This document shows, in pieces, positions 16,870 through 25,806 of a stretch of DNA of 64,000 bases (position 1 is the stretch's first letter; the number at the start of each line of letters is the position of its first letter). Location: the NCBI RefSeq assembly GCF_013364155.1, contig NZ_CP054916.1, forward strand, positions 434,001-498,000, in the 5' to 3' direction. The notes under the pieces are model-generated. The model was not told where the DNA came from. It did not search any database and was given only the letters and a program-made list of their open reading frames with translations. The DNA is from Streptomyces sp. NA02950. Its GTDB lineage: Bacteria > Actinomycetota > Actinomycetes > Streptomycetales > Streptomycetaceae. Made by a program: the position numbers and the translations under genes.

Positions 16870-19512
16870 GTGAACGAGCGGCGAAGGGGCAGCCGGAGGG
16901 CCGACTCGGGGGTCGGCCGGTTCCGGCGCACGGCATCCGCGGCGACGGGGCTGTCGCCGGACGAGGCCGCGCGGCGACTGGAGTTCTACGGGCCCAACGA
17001 GATCCCGGCGGAGCCGCGTACTCCCGTGTGGCGGCGGGTGCTGCGGCAGCTGCGCGATCCGCTGATCCTGGTGCTGCTCGTGGCCGCCGTTCTGACGACC
17101 GCCACCGGCGATCTCTCCGATGCCACCGTGATTCTGCTCGTGATCACCGTGAACACGGCGGTCGGCGTCGTGCAGGAGGCCCGGGCAGAACAGGCGGTCA
17201 TGGCCCTGTCCGCCATGAGTGCTCCCACCGCCCGGGTGGTACGGGGCGGCGGGGAACGTTCCCTCCCGGCCGCCGAGGTGGTGCCCGGCGACCTGGTCCT
17301 GGTGGCCGAGGGCGACATCGTTCCGGCGGACGGAGGGGTACTGGCCGCGGCGTCGCTGCTGGCGGATGAGTCCTCACTGACGGGCGAGTCCGTTCCGGTG
17401 GACAAGGCCCCCGACGGTGACACATCGCGCGGCACGGTCTCAGCGGGCACGGTCATCGTCCGTGGCCGGGGGCGCGTCATGGTCACGGCCACCGGTGCCG
17501 ACAGCGCGCTCGGCCGGATCGCTTCCCTGGTGGGTGCCGCGCCCGGTCTGACGCCGCTACAGCATCGGCTGGCGCGGTTCGGCCGGATCCTGGCCGCTGT
17601 CACCGTGGCGCTGTGTGCTGTGGTCCTGGCGCTAGGGCTGGTACGCGGACAGCCCGTGGAGCTGATGATCGTGACGGCGATCAGCCTCGCCGTCGCCGCC
17701 GTTCCGGAGTCCCTTCCCGCTGTCGTGACACTGGCTCTCGCACTGGGAGCACGGCGGATGGCGGACCGGCGGGCCATCGTCCGCAGACTGCCGGCGGTGG
17801 AGACGCTGGGCTCGGTGACCGTGATCGCCACCGACAAGACCGGCACCCTGACCGAGGGCCGGATGGCCACCGAGCGGCTGTGGACACCATGCGGCGAGGC
17901 CACGGTCATGGGTACGGGCTACGAACCCGAGGGCCGGGTCATCCGCGATGGTGAGGCGGTCACCGCGGACGACGCGCCCGACCTGGTCGCGTTGCTGCGG
18001 GTCGCGATGGTGTGCAACGACGCGGCGCTGGAGCCGCCGTCGGACCGCTCCACGGGATGGCGCGCGCTGGGGGACCCCACGGAGGCGGCCCTGCTCGTGG
18101 CCGGGGCCCGCCTCGGGCTGGACCGGGCGGCGCTGGAGCGCGAGCTGCCGAGGGTGGAGGAGATTCCCTTCGACAGCGGCCGCAAGCGGATGACGACGGT
18201 GCACCGTCGGCCGGAGGGCGGGCTGCGGGTCGCGTGCAAAGGAGCGCCGGAGTCCATGCTCCGGCCGCCGATTCTGGCCGACGGCCCCGACGTGCTGGCC
18301 CGGGCCGCGGCCCAGGCGGAGGCGCTGGCACGCCGCGGGTACCGCGTGCTTGCCGTCGCCTCGGCCGACCACGAGGACACGGCGGAGCAGCCGCGGACAT
18401 GGGAATCGGATCTGTCACTGCTCGGCCTCGTCGGCATCCTGGACCCGCCCAGGAGCGCGTCGCAGGAGACCATGGTCGCCTGCAAACGGGCCGGCATCGT
18501 GCCCGTCCTCGTCACCGGAGACCACCCGCTGACCGCACGGGCCGTGGCCGAGCGCCTCGGCATTGCCTCCCGCGACGAGGAGGTCACCACCGGTGTGCGG
18601 ATCCGGGAAGGCACAGCGGGCGACCTGACAGGCGTTCGTGTCTATGCCCGGACCACTCCCGAGCAGAAGCTGGACATCGTTCAGGCCTGGCGTGGGGCGG
18701 GGCATGTGGTGGCGATGACGGGGGACGGTGTCAACGACGGCCCGGCTCTGCGCCGGGCCGACATCGGCGTCGCCATGGGGCGGCGCGGCACCGAGGTGGC
18801 ACGCCAGGCGGCGGATCTCGTCCTCGCCGACGACAACCCGGCCACCATCGTGTCGGCTGTCGAGGAGGGGCGCCGCGTCTATGCGAACGTGCGCCGGTTC
18901 CTGCTCTACGCGCTGGCCGGGGGCACCGCGGAGATCCTGGTCATGCTGCTCGGCCCGTTCCTGGGGATGCCGCTGCCGCTGCTGCCCGCGCAGATCCTGT
19001 GGATCAACCTGCTCACCCACGGTCTGCCCGGTGTCGCTCTCGGCGCCGAGCCCGTCGCCCCGGACGCGATGCGCCACCCGCCCCGGCCTCCTGAAGAGAG
19101 CGTGCTGGGCGCCGGCCTGTGGCCGAGGATCCTCGTCATGGGGGCCTTCGTGGCCACGGTGACCCTCGTGGCCGGGGTCTGGGCCCGGGAGACCGGTCGC
19201 CCCTGGCAGTCCATGATGTTCCTGATCCTCGGTGCCACGCAGCTCGGCGTGGCGCTCGGATCCCGGGCTCGCCCGGGCAGCCTGTCCAATCCGTTTCTGC
19301 TGGTCGCGGTGGCCGTGGCACTGAGCCTCCAGGCGGCCGGTGTCTATCTGCCCGGCTTGCGGAACCTCCTGGGTACGGAGCCGCTTCCGCCCACCGACCT
19401 GGCCATCGCCTGCGCACTGTCCGGCCTTGGCCATGTCGTCATGCGCCTCCAGGCCCGGCTGAGGCCGGAACGCCCACCACGCGAGGGCTCACCGACGGCA
19501 CAGGGAAGTTGA
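16870..19512 (+). CDS. P-type cation-transporting ATPase (P2 type, calcium-pump-like)
   Basis: An integral membrane pump of about 880 residues. Landmarks in order: N-terminal cation ATPase domain ([20 protein letters not shown]), actuator TGES loop ([20 protein letters not shown]), transmembrane-4 [20 protein letters not shown], phosphorylated Asp322 in [20 protein letters not shown] nucleotide-binding loop, hinge [20 protein letters not shown], and six C-terminal helices. The PESLP transmembrane-4 motif is of the calcium/manganese type rather than the CPx heavy-metal type. The frame is open from 16612, but family similarity starts only after about 16910, so GTG 16870 is the most likely start; there is no clear ribosome site. 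Such pumps occur with USPs in Streptomyces stress islands. Confidence 0.88.
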   Translation: MNERRRGSRRADSGVGRFRRTASAATGLSPDEAARRLEFYGPNEIPAEPRTPVWRRVLRQLRDPLILVLLVAAVLTTATGDLSDATVILLVITVNTAVGVVQEARAEQAVMALSAMSAPTARVVRGGGERSLPAAEVVPGDLVLVAEGDIVPADGGVLAAASLLADESSLTGESVPVDKAPDGDTSRGTVSAGTVIVRGRGRVMVTATGADSALGRIASLVGAAPGLTPLQHRLARFGRILAAVTVALCAVVLALGLVRGQPVELMIVTAISLAVAAVPESLPAVVTLALALGARRMADRRAIVRRLPAVETLGSVTVIATDKTGTLTEGRMATERLWTPCGEATVMGTGYEPEGRVIRDGEAVTADDAPDLVALLRVAMVCNDAALEPPSDRSTGWRALGDPTEAALLVAGARLGLDRAALERELPRVEEIPFDSGRKRMTTVHRRPEGGLRVACKGAPESMLRPPILADGPDVLARAAAQAEALARRGYRVLAVASADHEDTAEQPRTWESDLSLLGLVGILDPPRSASQETMVACKRAGIVPVLVTGDHPLTARAVAERLGIASRDEEVTTGVRIREGTAGDLTGVRVYARTTPEQKLDIVQAWRGAGHVVAMTGDGVNDGPALRRADIGVAMGRRGTEVARQAADLVLADDNPATIVSAVEEGRRVYANVRRFLLYALAGGTAEILVMLLGPFLGMPLPLLPAQILWINLLTHGLPGVALGAEPVAPDAMRHPPRPPEESVLGAGLWPRILVMGAFVATVTLVAGVWARETGRPWQSMMFLILGATQLGVALGSRARPGSLSNPFLLVAVAVALSLQAAGVYLPGLRNLLGTEPLPPTDLAIACALSGLGHVVMRLQARLRPERPPREGSPTAQGS

Positions 19513-19564
19513 GACCTCCGACCGCTTCGCACGGCCACGCGCCACGACGGTGACCTGGCAGCCG

Positions 19565-19697
19565 GCTGGTCGTCACACCCGGCCAGCGGGCGGACTGTAC
19601 CCAGTTCGAACCGGTCATGGACAAGATCAGCGTCCCCCGGCCCGGCGCCGGCCGACCACGGCGGCTGCCGGACAGCGTCGGCGCCGACAAGACACTC
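19565..19697 (+). mobile_element. IS5-family transposase fragment
   Basis: The plus strand reads LVVTPGQRADCTQFEPVMDK, then ISVPRPGAGRPRRLPDSVGADKT. This is the segment before the second catalytic Asp of IS5-group transposases (typically RPGGGRPRTRPDxVxADKAY). Both ends break off abruptly; about 45 residues remain. Confidence 0.82.
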
Positions 19698-19744
19698 CAT
19701 GCAGTTATGGGGTCAAGCAGATGTCGCGAGCGAGGAGGGCTCAG

Positions 19745-19890
19745 GACGGGTGAAGGCGATTGCTGGATCGGACTTCTGGCGGCCGGTCAGGCAGTGGGGG
19801 AGCTACCCGAGCATGCGGTTGAACAGATGGCGGAGGACGGCGTGGTAGTGGTCACCGGAGTCGCGTCACCGGTCGTAGTGGGCGTGAGCC
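19745..19890 (-). mobile_element. IS110-family transposase C-terminal fragment with stop codons
   Basis: The minus strand reads SGDHYHAVLRHLFNRMLG, a stop, then LPHCLTGRQKSDPAIAF. This matches the end of IS110 transposases (RHLFNRMLGQLHHCL). Two in-frame stops prove decay. It lies about 50 bp from the IS5 fragment on the other strand, so two insertions collapsed here. Confidence 0.78.
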
Positions 19891-19953
19891 CCGGGTGAGG
19901 TGGCGGCGCTGCATACAGACAGACGTCTCGCCCGGCAGTGCCAGGCAGAGGCA

Positions 19954-20301
19954 TCAGCGGTGGCTCAGTACGTTGACCACCCGGCCGTTGGGGTCGCGGA
20001 CGAAGAACCGCCGTACTCCCCACTCCTCGTCCTGCAGGGGGTGAACGATCTCCGCACCCCTCTCGCGCATGACCGCGTAGGCGGCATCCACGTCGTCCAC
20101 CTCCACGCTCATGTCCGGGGTGACCGGCGCAGTCTTGTCACTGGTCATGAAGCTGACCTGTGCTGCCGGACTGGACGGGGAGGCGAGCGTCATGATCCAC
20201 CCGTGATTCATGACCTCTTCAAACCCCAGCAGGCCGTAGAACTCGCGGTTCTCCGGCACAGCCTCGGACTGGATGATGGGCATGACACGGCGAACGGCCA
20301 T
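19954..20301 (-). CDS. VOC-superfamily (glyoxalase/bleomycin-resistance-like) protein
   Basis: A 115-residue single VOC module. It starts MAVRRVMPIIQSEAVPENRE and continues FYGLLGFEEVMNHGWIMTLA, VDDVDAAYAVMRERGAEIVH and the C-terminal RRFFVRDPNGRVVNVLSHR with the usual FxDPxGxxxNxxxH pattern. VOC proteins bind a metal or sequester small ligands as dimers; the ligand here is unknown. ATG 20301 is chosen because the reading upstream is low-complexity and unlike the family. It is monocistronic. Confidence 0.87.
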   Translation of the reverse strand: MAVRRVMPIIQSEAVPENREFYGLLGFEEVMNHGWIMTLASPSSPAAQVSFMTSDKTAPVTPDMSVEVDDVDAAYAVMRERGAEIVHPLQDEEWGVRRFFVRDPNGRVVNVLSHR

Positions 20302-20439
20302 CGACAAAAACTCCACATAAGAACAAACCTGCCTCTGAGACTCCCCAGGAGTACCATACCCATCTCCGCACACGCACTCAGGCGCGAACCCAGGTGGCGG
20401 CTTCGCCGCCCCCGTGGCCGCACGTTTCCTCACGGCCGA

Positions 20440-21432
20440 TCAAGAGCGCGGCTGGGTGCCGGGCCTGAGCTCGATGCGCATGGTGTCGTCGTCCTCGATG
20501 ACGTACGTGGGATCCGTGGCCTTCTTCCATCCCAGCCGTAGCAGGTAGTACCGGTGATCACGCTCGATCAGCAAGCGTAGGCCGCTGTAGCGGTACCGGT
20601 AGTGGGCATCGCGTCCCAGATCCTCCACGCGGGGCCCCGGCGGAGCGATACTCAGCGGCTCGGTGCTCAGTACGACCACGGCCACACGGCGTACCAATCG
20701 ATCCGCGTCACGGTCCGCGTCCTGACGGCCGAGCTGCCCTGCTACCAGGGCTACCACCCAGACCAGGAAGAGGCCCGCGACCAGAAGGGACAGGGCGCGC
20801 TCCCACGCCGGTTGGCGTGGCCTGCCCGCGGGAGCGGCGGCGCTGGTCTGGCTGAGGAGCAGTCCGGCCGCCACGAGCAGGGGCGCCGACCAGGCGAAGG
20901 GCTGGATCCGGCGCCACAGCATCATCAGGACGACCCCCGTGGCGACGAACCCGAGATGGGCTCGCGCCACCGCGCGCCCGAGCGTGCGCATGCGGCGGAT
21001 GTGGCGCTCGGGGAGTCGCATGGCGATCAGCAGTCGGGGAACGGCCGGTACTACGAGCGCCAGAGCCATGACTTCGAGGGCGGGCAGGGCGGCGAGCCGC
21101 AGGCTGCGCATCACCAGTTCGAAGGTGCTGAAGCCCATGGCGAGGCTGTCCAAGTGGAAGTAGTCGAAGTAGGCGTTGGTGTAGATGTAGCCCGCGTAGA
21201 GCATCAGAACGCCGACGAACGATGTCGCTCCGGCAGCCGAGTTGACGAGGTCCAGGCGGCCGCCACTCTCGGTCCGCGGGGCGGGAGGGGATTGCGGTGG
21301 CGCGTGCCTGTCACGGAGGCGCCGGAGGCGATGAGAGGCGGCCCCACGGCGGACCGCGCGGCGGCGCGATCCGGTGGGCGGCCTCGGCGAGGCGGGGGGA
21401 TGTGCCGGGCCTTGGGCTGCGGATGCTCCCAT
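20440..21432 (-). CDS. Membrane protein of unknown function
   Basis: A protein of about 330 residues. After a charged, proline/arginine-rich N-terminal tail there are at least five hydrophobic helices: AAGATSFVGVLMLYAGYIYT, LAALPALEVMALALVVPAVP, AHLGFVATGVVLMMLWRRIQ, WSAPLLVAAGLLLSQTSAAA and ALSLLVAGLFLVWVVALVAG. The last 100 residues form an extracytoplasmic or cytoplasmic domain ending YVIEDDDTMRIELRPGTQPRS. ATG 21432 lies 4 bp after the stop of the lipoprotein gene, suggesting one transcript and perhaps a complex. I do not recognise a family. Confidence 0.7.
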   Translation of the reverse strand: MGASAAQGPAHPPASPRPPTGSRRRAVRRGAASHRLRRLRDRHAPPQSPPAPRTESGGRLDLVNSAAGATSFVGVLMLYAGYIYTNAYFDYFHLDSLAMGFSTFELVMRSLRLAALPALEVMALALVVPAVPRLLIAMRLPERHIRRMRTLGRAVARAHLGFVATGVVLMMLWRRIQPFAWSAPLLVAAGLLLSQTSAAAPAGRPRQPAWERALSLLVAGLFLVWVVALVAGQLGRQDADRDADRLVRRVAVVVLSTEPLSIAPPGPRVEDLGRDAHYRYRYSGLRLLIERDHRYYLLRLGWKKATDPTYVIEDDDTMRIELRPGTQPRS

Positions 21433-21436
21433 CCCG

Positions 21437-21859
21437 TCAGCTTGCCCCGGGGGAGATGCTGCTTTCCGACGCAATCGGAGGTGTCGAACAGATGTCACCC
21501 GGGGCCGACGCCGGTCCGCAAGGGGATTCTGTTGGATGCGCCGGGGGGCTGCCGGTGATACCGGCGCCAGGCCCATCGGTTGGCCCGGTATCCGATGGTG
21601 GCAGATCCACAGAGGGAATGCCCGGGTCCCCATTTGCCGCACCACTGGCATCTTGACCGCCAACGGATCCGCTGCCGTTCTGACCGGCGGCTGTCGCTTC
21701 CGGGGCCGATATACTGCCCGGTTGATTTCCCCCCGGTTGATTTCCCCCAGGCGGCTCGCCCGAAGTACCACACCCTGCGGCTCCGTAGCCCAGGACCACC
21801 GTCATGACAACGGCTGCAGCAGTCCGGCCCCCGAGCACGGCGCCCAAGCACACCCGCAT
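21437..21859 (-). CDS. Small secreted lipoprotein, Gly/Ser/Pro-rich
   Basis: A 140-residue protein. Its N-terminus (GRTAAAVVMTVVLGYGAAGC) is a signal peptide ending in a lipobox (GAAGC), so it should be lipid-anchored on the outer face of the membrane. The mature part is disordered, rich in G, S, P and N, with a perfect short duplication GGNQPGGNQPG. ATG 21859 is preceded by GAGGGGGGA. It is likely co-transcribed with the membrane protein downstream. No enzymatic domain is visible. Confidence 0.8.
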   Translation of the reverse strand: MRVCLGAVLGGRTAAAVVMTVVLGYGAAGCGTSGEPPGGNQPGGNQPGSISAPEATAAGQNGSGSVGGQDASGAANGDPGIPSVDLPPSDTGPTDGPGAGITGSPPAHPTESPCGPASAPGDICSTPPIASESSISPGAS

Positions 21860-22349
21860 CCGTTCCCCCCTCACAACGGACAACTTTCCACGGCGTACAG
21901 GCACAGGATTCCACCGGATGCGGGCACGGTACATATTTGGGGCAGAATTACGGAAGCCGGCGTACGAGTGCCCTACAATGCGACGCTCGCCAGTGATGCA
22001 TCAAGATCGATCACCGAACTGCGGACCGAGCCAGTTCCAGCGAGCGTCGCGTGCGTTGTCGGCCGGCACCGCCCGCTCGTGGAGTGTGCGCGCTGCTCAC
22101 CGGTATCCCATGGAGATGTACGACATGGAACCCAGTCGTTCGGGGTGCGGCACAGGACGCTGACGGTGCCGCGCCGGCCATCAGCCTGATCGTCGCGACC
22201 GCTGCCGACCACGCGGCCGGTGCGTTCGCGGCCACCGGTTCCGGCTGACGCGGACCCGTAAAGTGGCCTCCCGCATCCTGCAGTTCAGGGGCGGCCACTC
22301 CGCCGACCTGACCGCCGAATACCGGGCCGGTGCCCCAGGGCCGGCCGCT
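21860..22349. other. Intergenic region, no gene recognised
   Basis: It holds the promoter region of the lipoprotein operon and about 400 bp without a convincing reading frame on either strand. Confidence 0.5.
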
Positions 22350-22830
22350 TCACCGTGCCGTCGGGCCCGTTGCCCCCGTGGGGAATTCCTCGAGACCGAT
22401 GATCCGCAGCAGCTGCAGCCGCTCGCGGGCCTCGGTGTCCGCCGGGGTGAGCACCAGCAGCTGCTGGCCCTGGTCGGGAGTGACCAGGGTCTCGCAGTCC
22501 ATCAGCAGGCCCCCGACCCGCGGATGCAGCAGGGTCTTGCGGTCGGCGCGCCGGACCGCCTCCTCGTGCTCGGCCCAGATCCGGCGGAAGTGCTCGCGTC
22601 CTGCAACCGGTCGACGAGTCCGGCGACCATGGCGTCGCCGGTCCGGCGGCCGACGGCCGCACGCAAGTCGGCCACGAGCTGGCGGGCGCGGCGTTCCTGT
22701 TCCTCGGGCGGGGCGACGGCGCGGGCCGCGGGGTCGGTGAACCAGCGGTATGCGACGTAGCGGCGGTCGCCGGAGAAGCCGGTGAGGTCGAGCCCTGTCC
22801 GACCACGTTCTGCCGTCTCGATGAGCTCGG
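22350..22830 (-). pseudogene. XRE/MmyB-type regulator, C-terminal ligand-binding domain only
   Basis: The minus strand reads GDRRYVAYRWFTDPAARAVA, then ARQLVADLRAAVGRRTGDAM and VAGLVDRLQDAS. After a frame change near 22600 it gives EHFRRIWAEHEEAVRRADRK, LLHPRVGGLLMDCETLVTPD and QGQQLLVLTPADTEARERL. This is the MmyB-like ligand-binding domain that follows an XRE helix-turn-helix. The DNA-binding part is absent, cut off at the end of the epoxide hydrolase gene. Confidence 0.8.
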
Positions 22831-22901
22831 TCTGGAAGCCGTCGGGCAACGCCTTGGTCCGGATCCGGCGCTGAAGGAGTGCCGACAAAACCCAGCCGCG
22901 T

Positions 22902-24074
22902 TCACCGATGAGCGGCCAGCACCGCCGCGAGGCCCTCTTGCAGATCTTTGACGAAGTAATCGGGAACCTCCAGCGACGGGAAATGTCCACCGATTTCGGG
23001 CGACCCCCATCGGACGATCTGTCGGTACCGCTCCTGCGCCCAGGGGCGCGGACACTTCTCGACGTCGCGGGGATACATAGTGATTGCTGACGGGACGTCG
23101 ACCCGGAGTTCGGGATCGAGCGAGTTGTGGCTTTCGTAGTAGATGCGGGCCGACGATGCGCCGGTCCGCGTCAGCCAATACAGGGTGACGTCGTCGAGAA
23201 CGCGGTCCCTGGAAATCGTCTCGAACGGGCTGTCCTCGGTGTCCGACCACTCGGCGAACTTGTCAAGGATCCAGGCAAGAAGCCCGACCGGTGAGTCGAC
23301 GAGCGAGTAGCCGATGGTCTGCGGTCGGGTCGCCTGCTGCTTCGCGTACGCCGCGCGGTGGCGCCAGAAATCGCGGGTTTCCTCGGTCCACTTGCGCTCG
23401 ACCGCTGTCAGCCCGTCCGTTGTCAACCCGGGCGGCCCCTCCGCGAACGTGGTGTGGATGCCGAGAACGTGCGCCGGGAACCTGCCGCCGAGGACCGTGG
23501 TGATATTGCCTCCCCAGTCGCCGCCGTGGGCTGCGAACTTGCTGTAGCCGAGCCTTCCCATCAATTCCACCCATGCGGCCGCGATCTTTTCGGTTCCCCA
23601 CCCGGTGGTGGACGGCTTGTCGCTGTAACCAAAGCCTGGTAGCGACGGGATCACGACGTGGAACGCCGGCGCGTCCGCATCTTTCGGATCTGTCAGCTCG
23701 TCCACTACATCGATGAACCGAGCAATGCTGTCCGGCCAGCCGTGCGTCAAGATCAGAGGAGTGGCATCCGCGCGCGCGGATCGGCGATGCAGGAAGTGGA
23801 TTCCCAGATCATCAATGGTCGTGCGGAACTGGCCGATCCGGTTGAGGCGCTCTTCGAACGACCGCCACGTGTACCCGGTGCGCCAGTAGTTCACGACATC
23901 GACGAGGTCGGCGAGCGGAACGCCCTGCTCCCATCGGCGAGGGCCGGGCGCGGCGCGATAGACCGTCTCGGCCTCCGGTAGCCGCGCCGCGGCCAGTCGC
24001 GCGCGCAGTTCGTCGAGGTCAGCGTCAGTTGCGTGGGCTTCAAATGCTTGCACGTCGCTGGTTGGACGGGGCAT
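22902..24074 (-). CDS. Epoxide hydrolase (EHN plus alpha/beta hydrolase)
   Basis: A 390-residue enzyme of the microsomal-type epoxide hydrolase group. An EHN domain (about 1-110: DADLDELRARLAAARLPEAE, LVDVVNYWRTGYTWRSFEER) precedes the alpha/beta-hydrolase fold with the oxyanion HGWPDS motif and the nucleophile Asp in AAHGGDWGGNITTVLG. The C-terminal part, GGHFPSLEVPDYFVKDLQEG, supplies the catalytic His. ATG 24074 has a perfect AGGAGGT. The gene is divergent from a CGNR zinc-finger gene with shared operators between them, so it is probably that regulator's target. Confidence 0.93.
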   Translation of the reverse strand: MPRPTSDVQAFEAHATDADLDELRARLAAARLPEAETVYRAAPGPRRWEQGVPLADLVDVVNYWRTGYTWRSFEERLNRIGQFRTTIDDLGIHFLHRRSARADATPLILTHGWPDSIARFIDVVDELTDPKDADAPAFHVVIPSLPGFGYSDKPSTTGWGTEKIAAAWVELMGRLGYSKFAAHGGDWGGNITTVLGGRFPAHVLGIHTTFAEGPPGLTTDGLTAVERKWTEETRDFWRHRAAYAKQQATRPQTIGYSLVDSPVGLLAWILDKFAEWSDTEDSPFETISRDRVLDDVTLYWLTRTGASSARIYYESHNSLDPELRVDVPSAITMYPRDVEKCPRPWAQERYRQIVRWGSPEIGGHFPSLEVPDYFVKDLQEGLAAVLAAHR

Positions 24075-24095
24075 GAGACCTCCTGGCCGTCGTGG

Positions 24096-24174
24096 AACCG
24101 GTTACGACCCATGGCGAACCGGCTAAGACGGTTCTAGCAGTTCTCCAAGCCCGCTGCAACCAGCTAAGGTGGTT
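24096..24174. promoter_or_regulatory. Repeated dyad operators between epoxide hydrolase and CGNR genes
   Basis: Two copies of one element occur 41 bp apart (about four helical turns): AACCGGCTAAGACGGTT (24117-24133) and AACCAGCTAAGGTGGTT (24158-24174). Each has arms AACCR/YGGTT around GCTAAGR. A half-length palindrome AACCGGTT lies at 24096-24103. The second copy ends 2 bp before the CGNR start codon, so its binding should block that gene directly. Confidence 0.7.
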
Positions 24175-24176
24175 CC

Positions 24177-24752
24177 ATGCGTGCTGGCTTCCCTGACTTC
24201 CGCCTCGGCAACGTGCTGGCGACCAGCTTCACGGGGACTCTGTCGGAGCGTTATGGCGACGCCGTGGAGCGCATTCCCACACCGCACCGACTCGTCGACT
24301 GGCTGGCAGTGAACGGCCTCGCAGTGGACTCCTGCACCACTGCCCAGCTCGACTTCGCTCGGGAGCTGAGGGAGTCGATTCACGCCGCCGCGACAGCGGC
24401 CGCGATCCAGGACGCTCTCCCTGCGTCCGCTGTCCACGTCATCAATGACTGCAGCGCTCAGGGGCGGGCCGCGGCCATCCTGACGCCCGAGGGTAAGCGG
24501 CGATGGCGGCTCAGCTCCGCTTCCTGCGTGGAAGATGCCCTCGGCGTGATCGCCGCCGACGCGATCAGCATCATCGCGGGCGAACGAGACGGAAAATTGG
24601 CCTTGTGCGCATCACCAACCTGCCAAGCCGCCTTCTTCGACACCAGCCAAAGCCGCACCCGCAAATGGTGTGACATGAACACGTGCGGAAATCGTCAGAA
24701 GAAGGCGCGCTTCAATGCCAATCAGCGCAAAAAGCCCAGATCAGCGGAGTGA
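24177..24752 (+). CDS. CGNR zinc-finger / ABATE-domain protein, probable regulator
   Basis: A 191-residue protein. The N-terminal ABATE domain (NVLATSFTGTLSERYGDAVE, LVDWLAVNGLAVDSCTTAQL) is followed by the CGNR zinc finger LCASPTCQAAFFDTSQSRTR, KWCDMNTCGNRQKKARF, with all four cysteines and the Cys-Gly-Asn-Arg box intact. The family is thought to act in transcription. Gene arrangement and the dyads right up to its start codon suggest it controls itself and the divergent epoxide hydrolase; that link is inferred. ATG 24177 is the only plausible start, and there is almost no leader. Confidence 0.9.
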   Translation: MRAGFPDFRLGNVLATSFTGTLSERYGDAVERIPTPHRLVDWLAVNGLAVDSCTTAQLDFARELRESIHAAATAAAIQDALPASAVHVINDCSAQGRAAAILTPEGKRRWRLSSASCVEDALGVIAADAISIIAGERDGKLALCASPTCQAAFFDTSQSRTRKWCDMNTCGNRQKKARFNANQRKKPRSAE

Positions 24753-24964
24753 TCGTTACCCTCGGTACATCCAAGTGGGCCCCACGCCCGCGACACCTCT
24801 GTCGCGTTGGGTGCACCCCATGGACAGAAGGCGAGAGGAGTTGGTGGTCCGGGCAATCACCCGGTCCGGACCACCAACGGTTCGGGACGTCCAAGGCATC
24901 GCCGTGAGTGTGCTCGCCACGACGCTGCCGCGCCTGCACAACCGGCAGCCGTGGTCCCGGCTCC

Positions 24965-24992
24965 GCCGCCGGCGACCCGGGTCGCCGGCGGC
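24965..24992. repeat. 28-bp perfect palindrome
   Basis: Fourteen-base arms meet without a spacer at a CCCGGG centre; the left arm is GCCGCCGGCGACCC. It could work as a terminator (four-base loop) for the CGNR transcript about 210 bp upstream, or be a cruciform or recombination site. Confidence 0.7.
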
Positions 24993-25468
24993 TGGGCGAG
25001 ACGCTCGAAAACCAGTGGAGCAGCGCCGCTGTGCGCCATTACCGTGCTGCCGAACCAAGTCGTCAAGTCAGGGACGTTCCGTTGTACAGCCTGTGAGACC
25101 TCCCGAGCGCTGAATCGTCACGCGTCGCGTATGTGCGCCGCGCTCCTTTCTGCTGCGGACTCTCACTGAAACCGGTGTACTTCTGTGCTCAAAAACTGGG
25201 TGGCCGTGCCCACCTGCCTGCCGCTCGTTCTTCGTCGTTGTCTCCACACCCGGCTACCGCAGCGTGCGGTGGCCGGGCTCCTCGAACAGGTGCTGCTACC
25301 TGCGCCCGTCTTCGGGGACGGGATCCGCCCTTGGGACAGGCAGGAGCCGCCCCGGCACGGCCCCGGTGGTGTCCCTCTCAGGCTCAGGAACCCGTGCACT
25401 CCAGCCCCCGGGTCGACCAGTTGCCGGAGGCGGCAGTCTCGACCGCGCCGCCGTCGCGCGTGAATGCC

Positions 25469-25500
25469 GCGGGGGCCCGGACGGCCGTCCGGGCCCCCGC
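25469..25500. terminator. 32-bp perfect palindrome, probable bidirectional terminator
   Basis: Sixteen-base arms (left arm GCGGGGGCCCGGACGG) form a GC-only stem with an effective four-base loop. Stems of this type end many Streptomyces transcripts. The gene it serves is not identifiable. Confidence 0.65.
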
Positions 25501-25806
25501 CAGCGGACGGTCAACGGCCGTGGGAACCAACGGAACAGCGGCACCTCATGCAGGAGGACCGGCCCGGCGGCATCGGGCCGCTCCTGCACCATCTGCCGGG
25601 AACCTACAGGCCGCTCGGCGAAGCGACGTTGATACGGGCTGTGCACCCCCATTTCGCCCGACGCAAGCAGTCCGGACACCTGCCACAGGCCGACCCGTGG
25701 AGGCCATCTCCGCCACAAGCTCGTCGTGTGAGGACTGGATGCCGCTTACCTTGCCCCGTCCGCGCAGTGGGCGTATCGAAGTCACGCCTCACGTAATCTC
25801 TTTTCC

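Larger units (their letters stand above)
24753..25806. other. About 1 kb without an intact gene, holding two large palindromes
   Basis: No family is recognised with confidence. The reading LATTLPRLHNRQPWSRL (about 24910-24960) faintly resembles the LHNxQPW box of Acg-type nitroreductases and may be a remnant. Readings between 25185 and 25460 are open but unidentified. The palindromes are listed separately. Confidence 0.45.

Noticed and set aside
24900..24965. Possible Acg-type nitroreductase fragment (LHNRQPW)
   Set aside because: Only one short motif matches and the flanks do not support it, so it is mentioned but not called as a gene.
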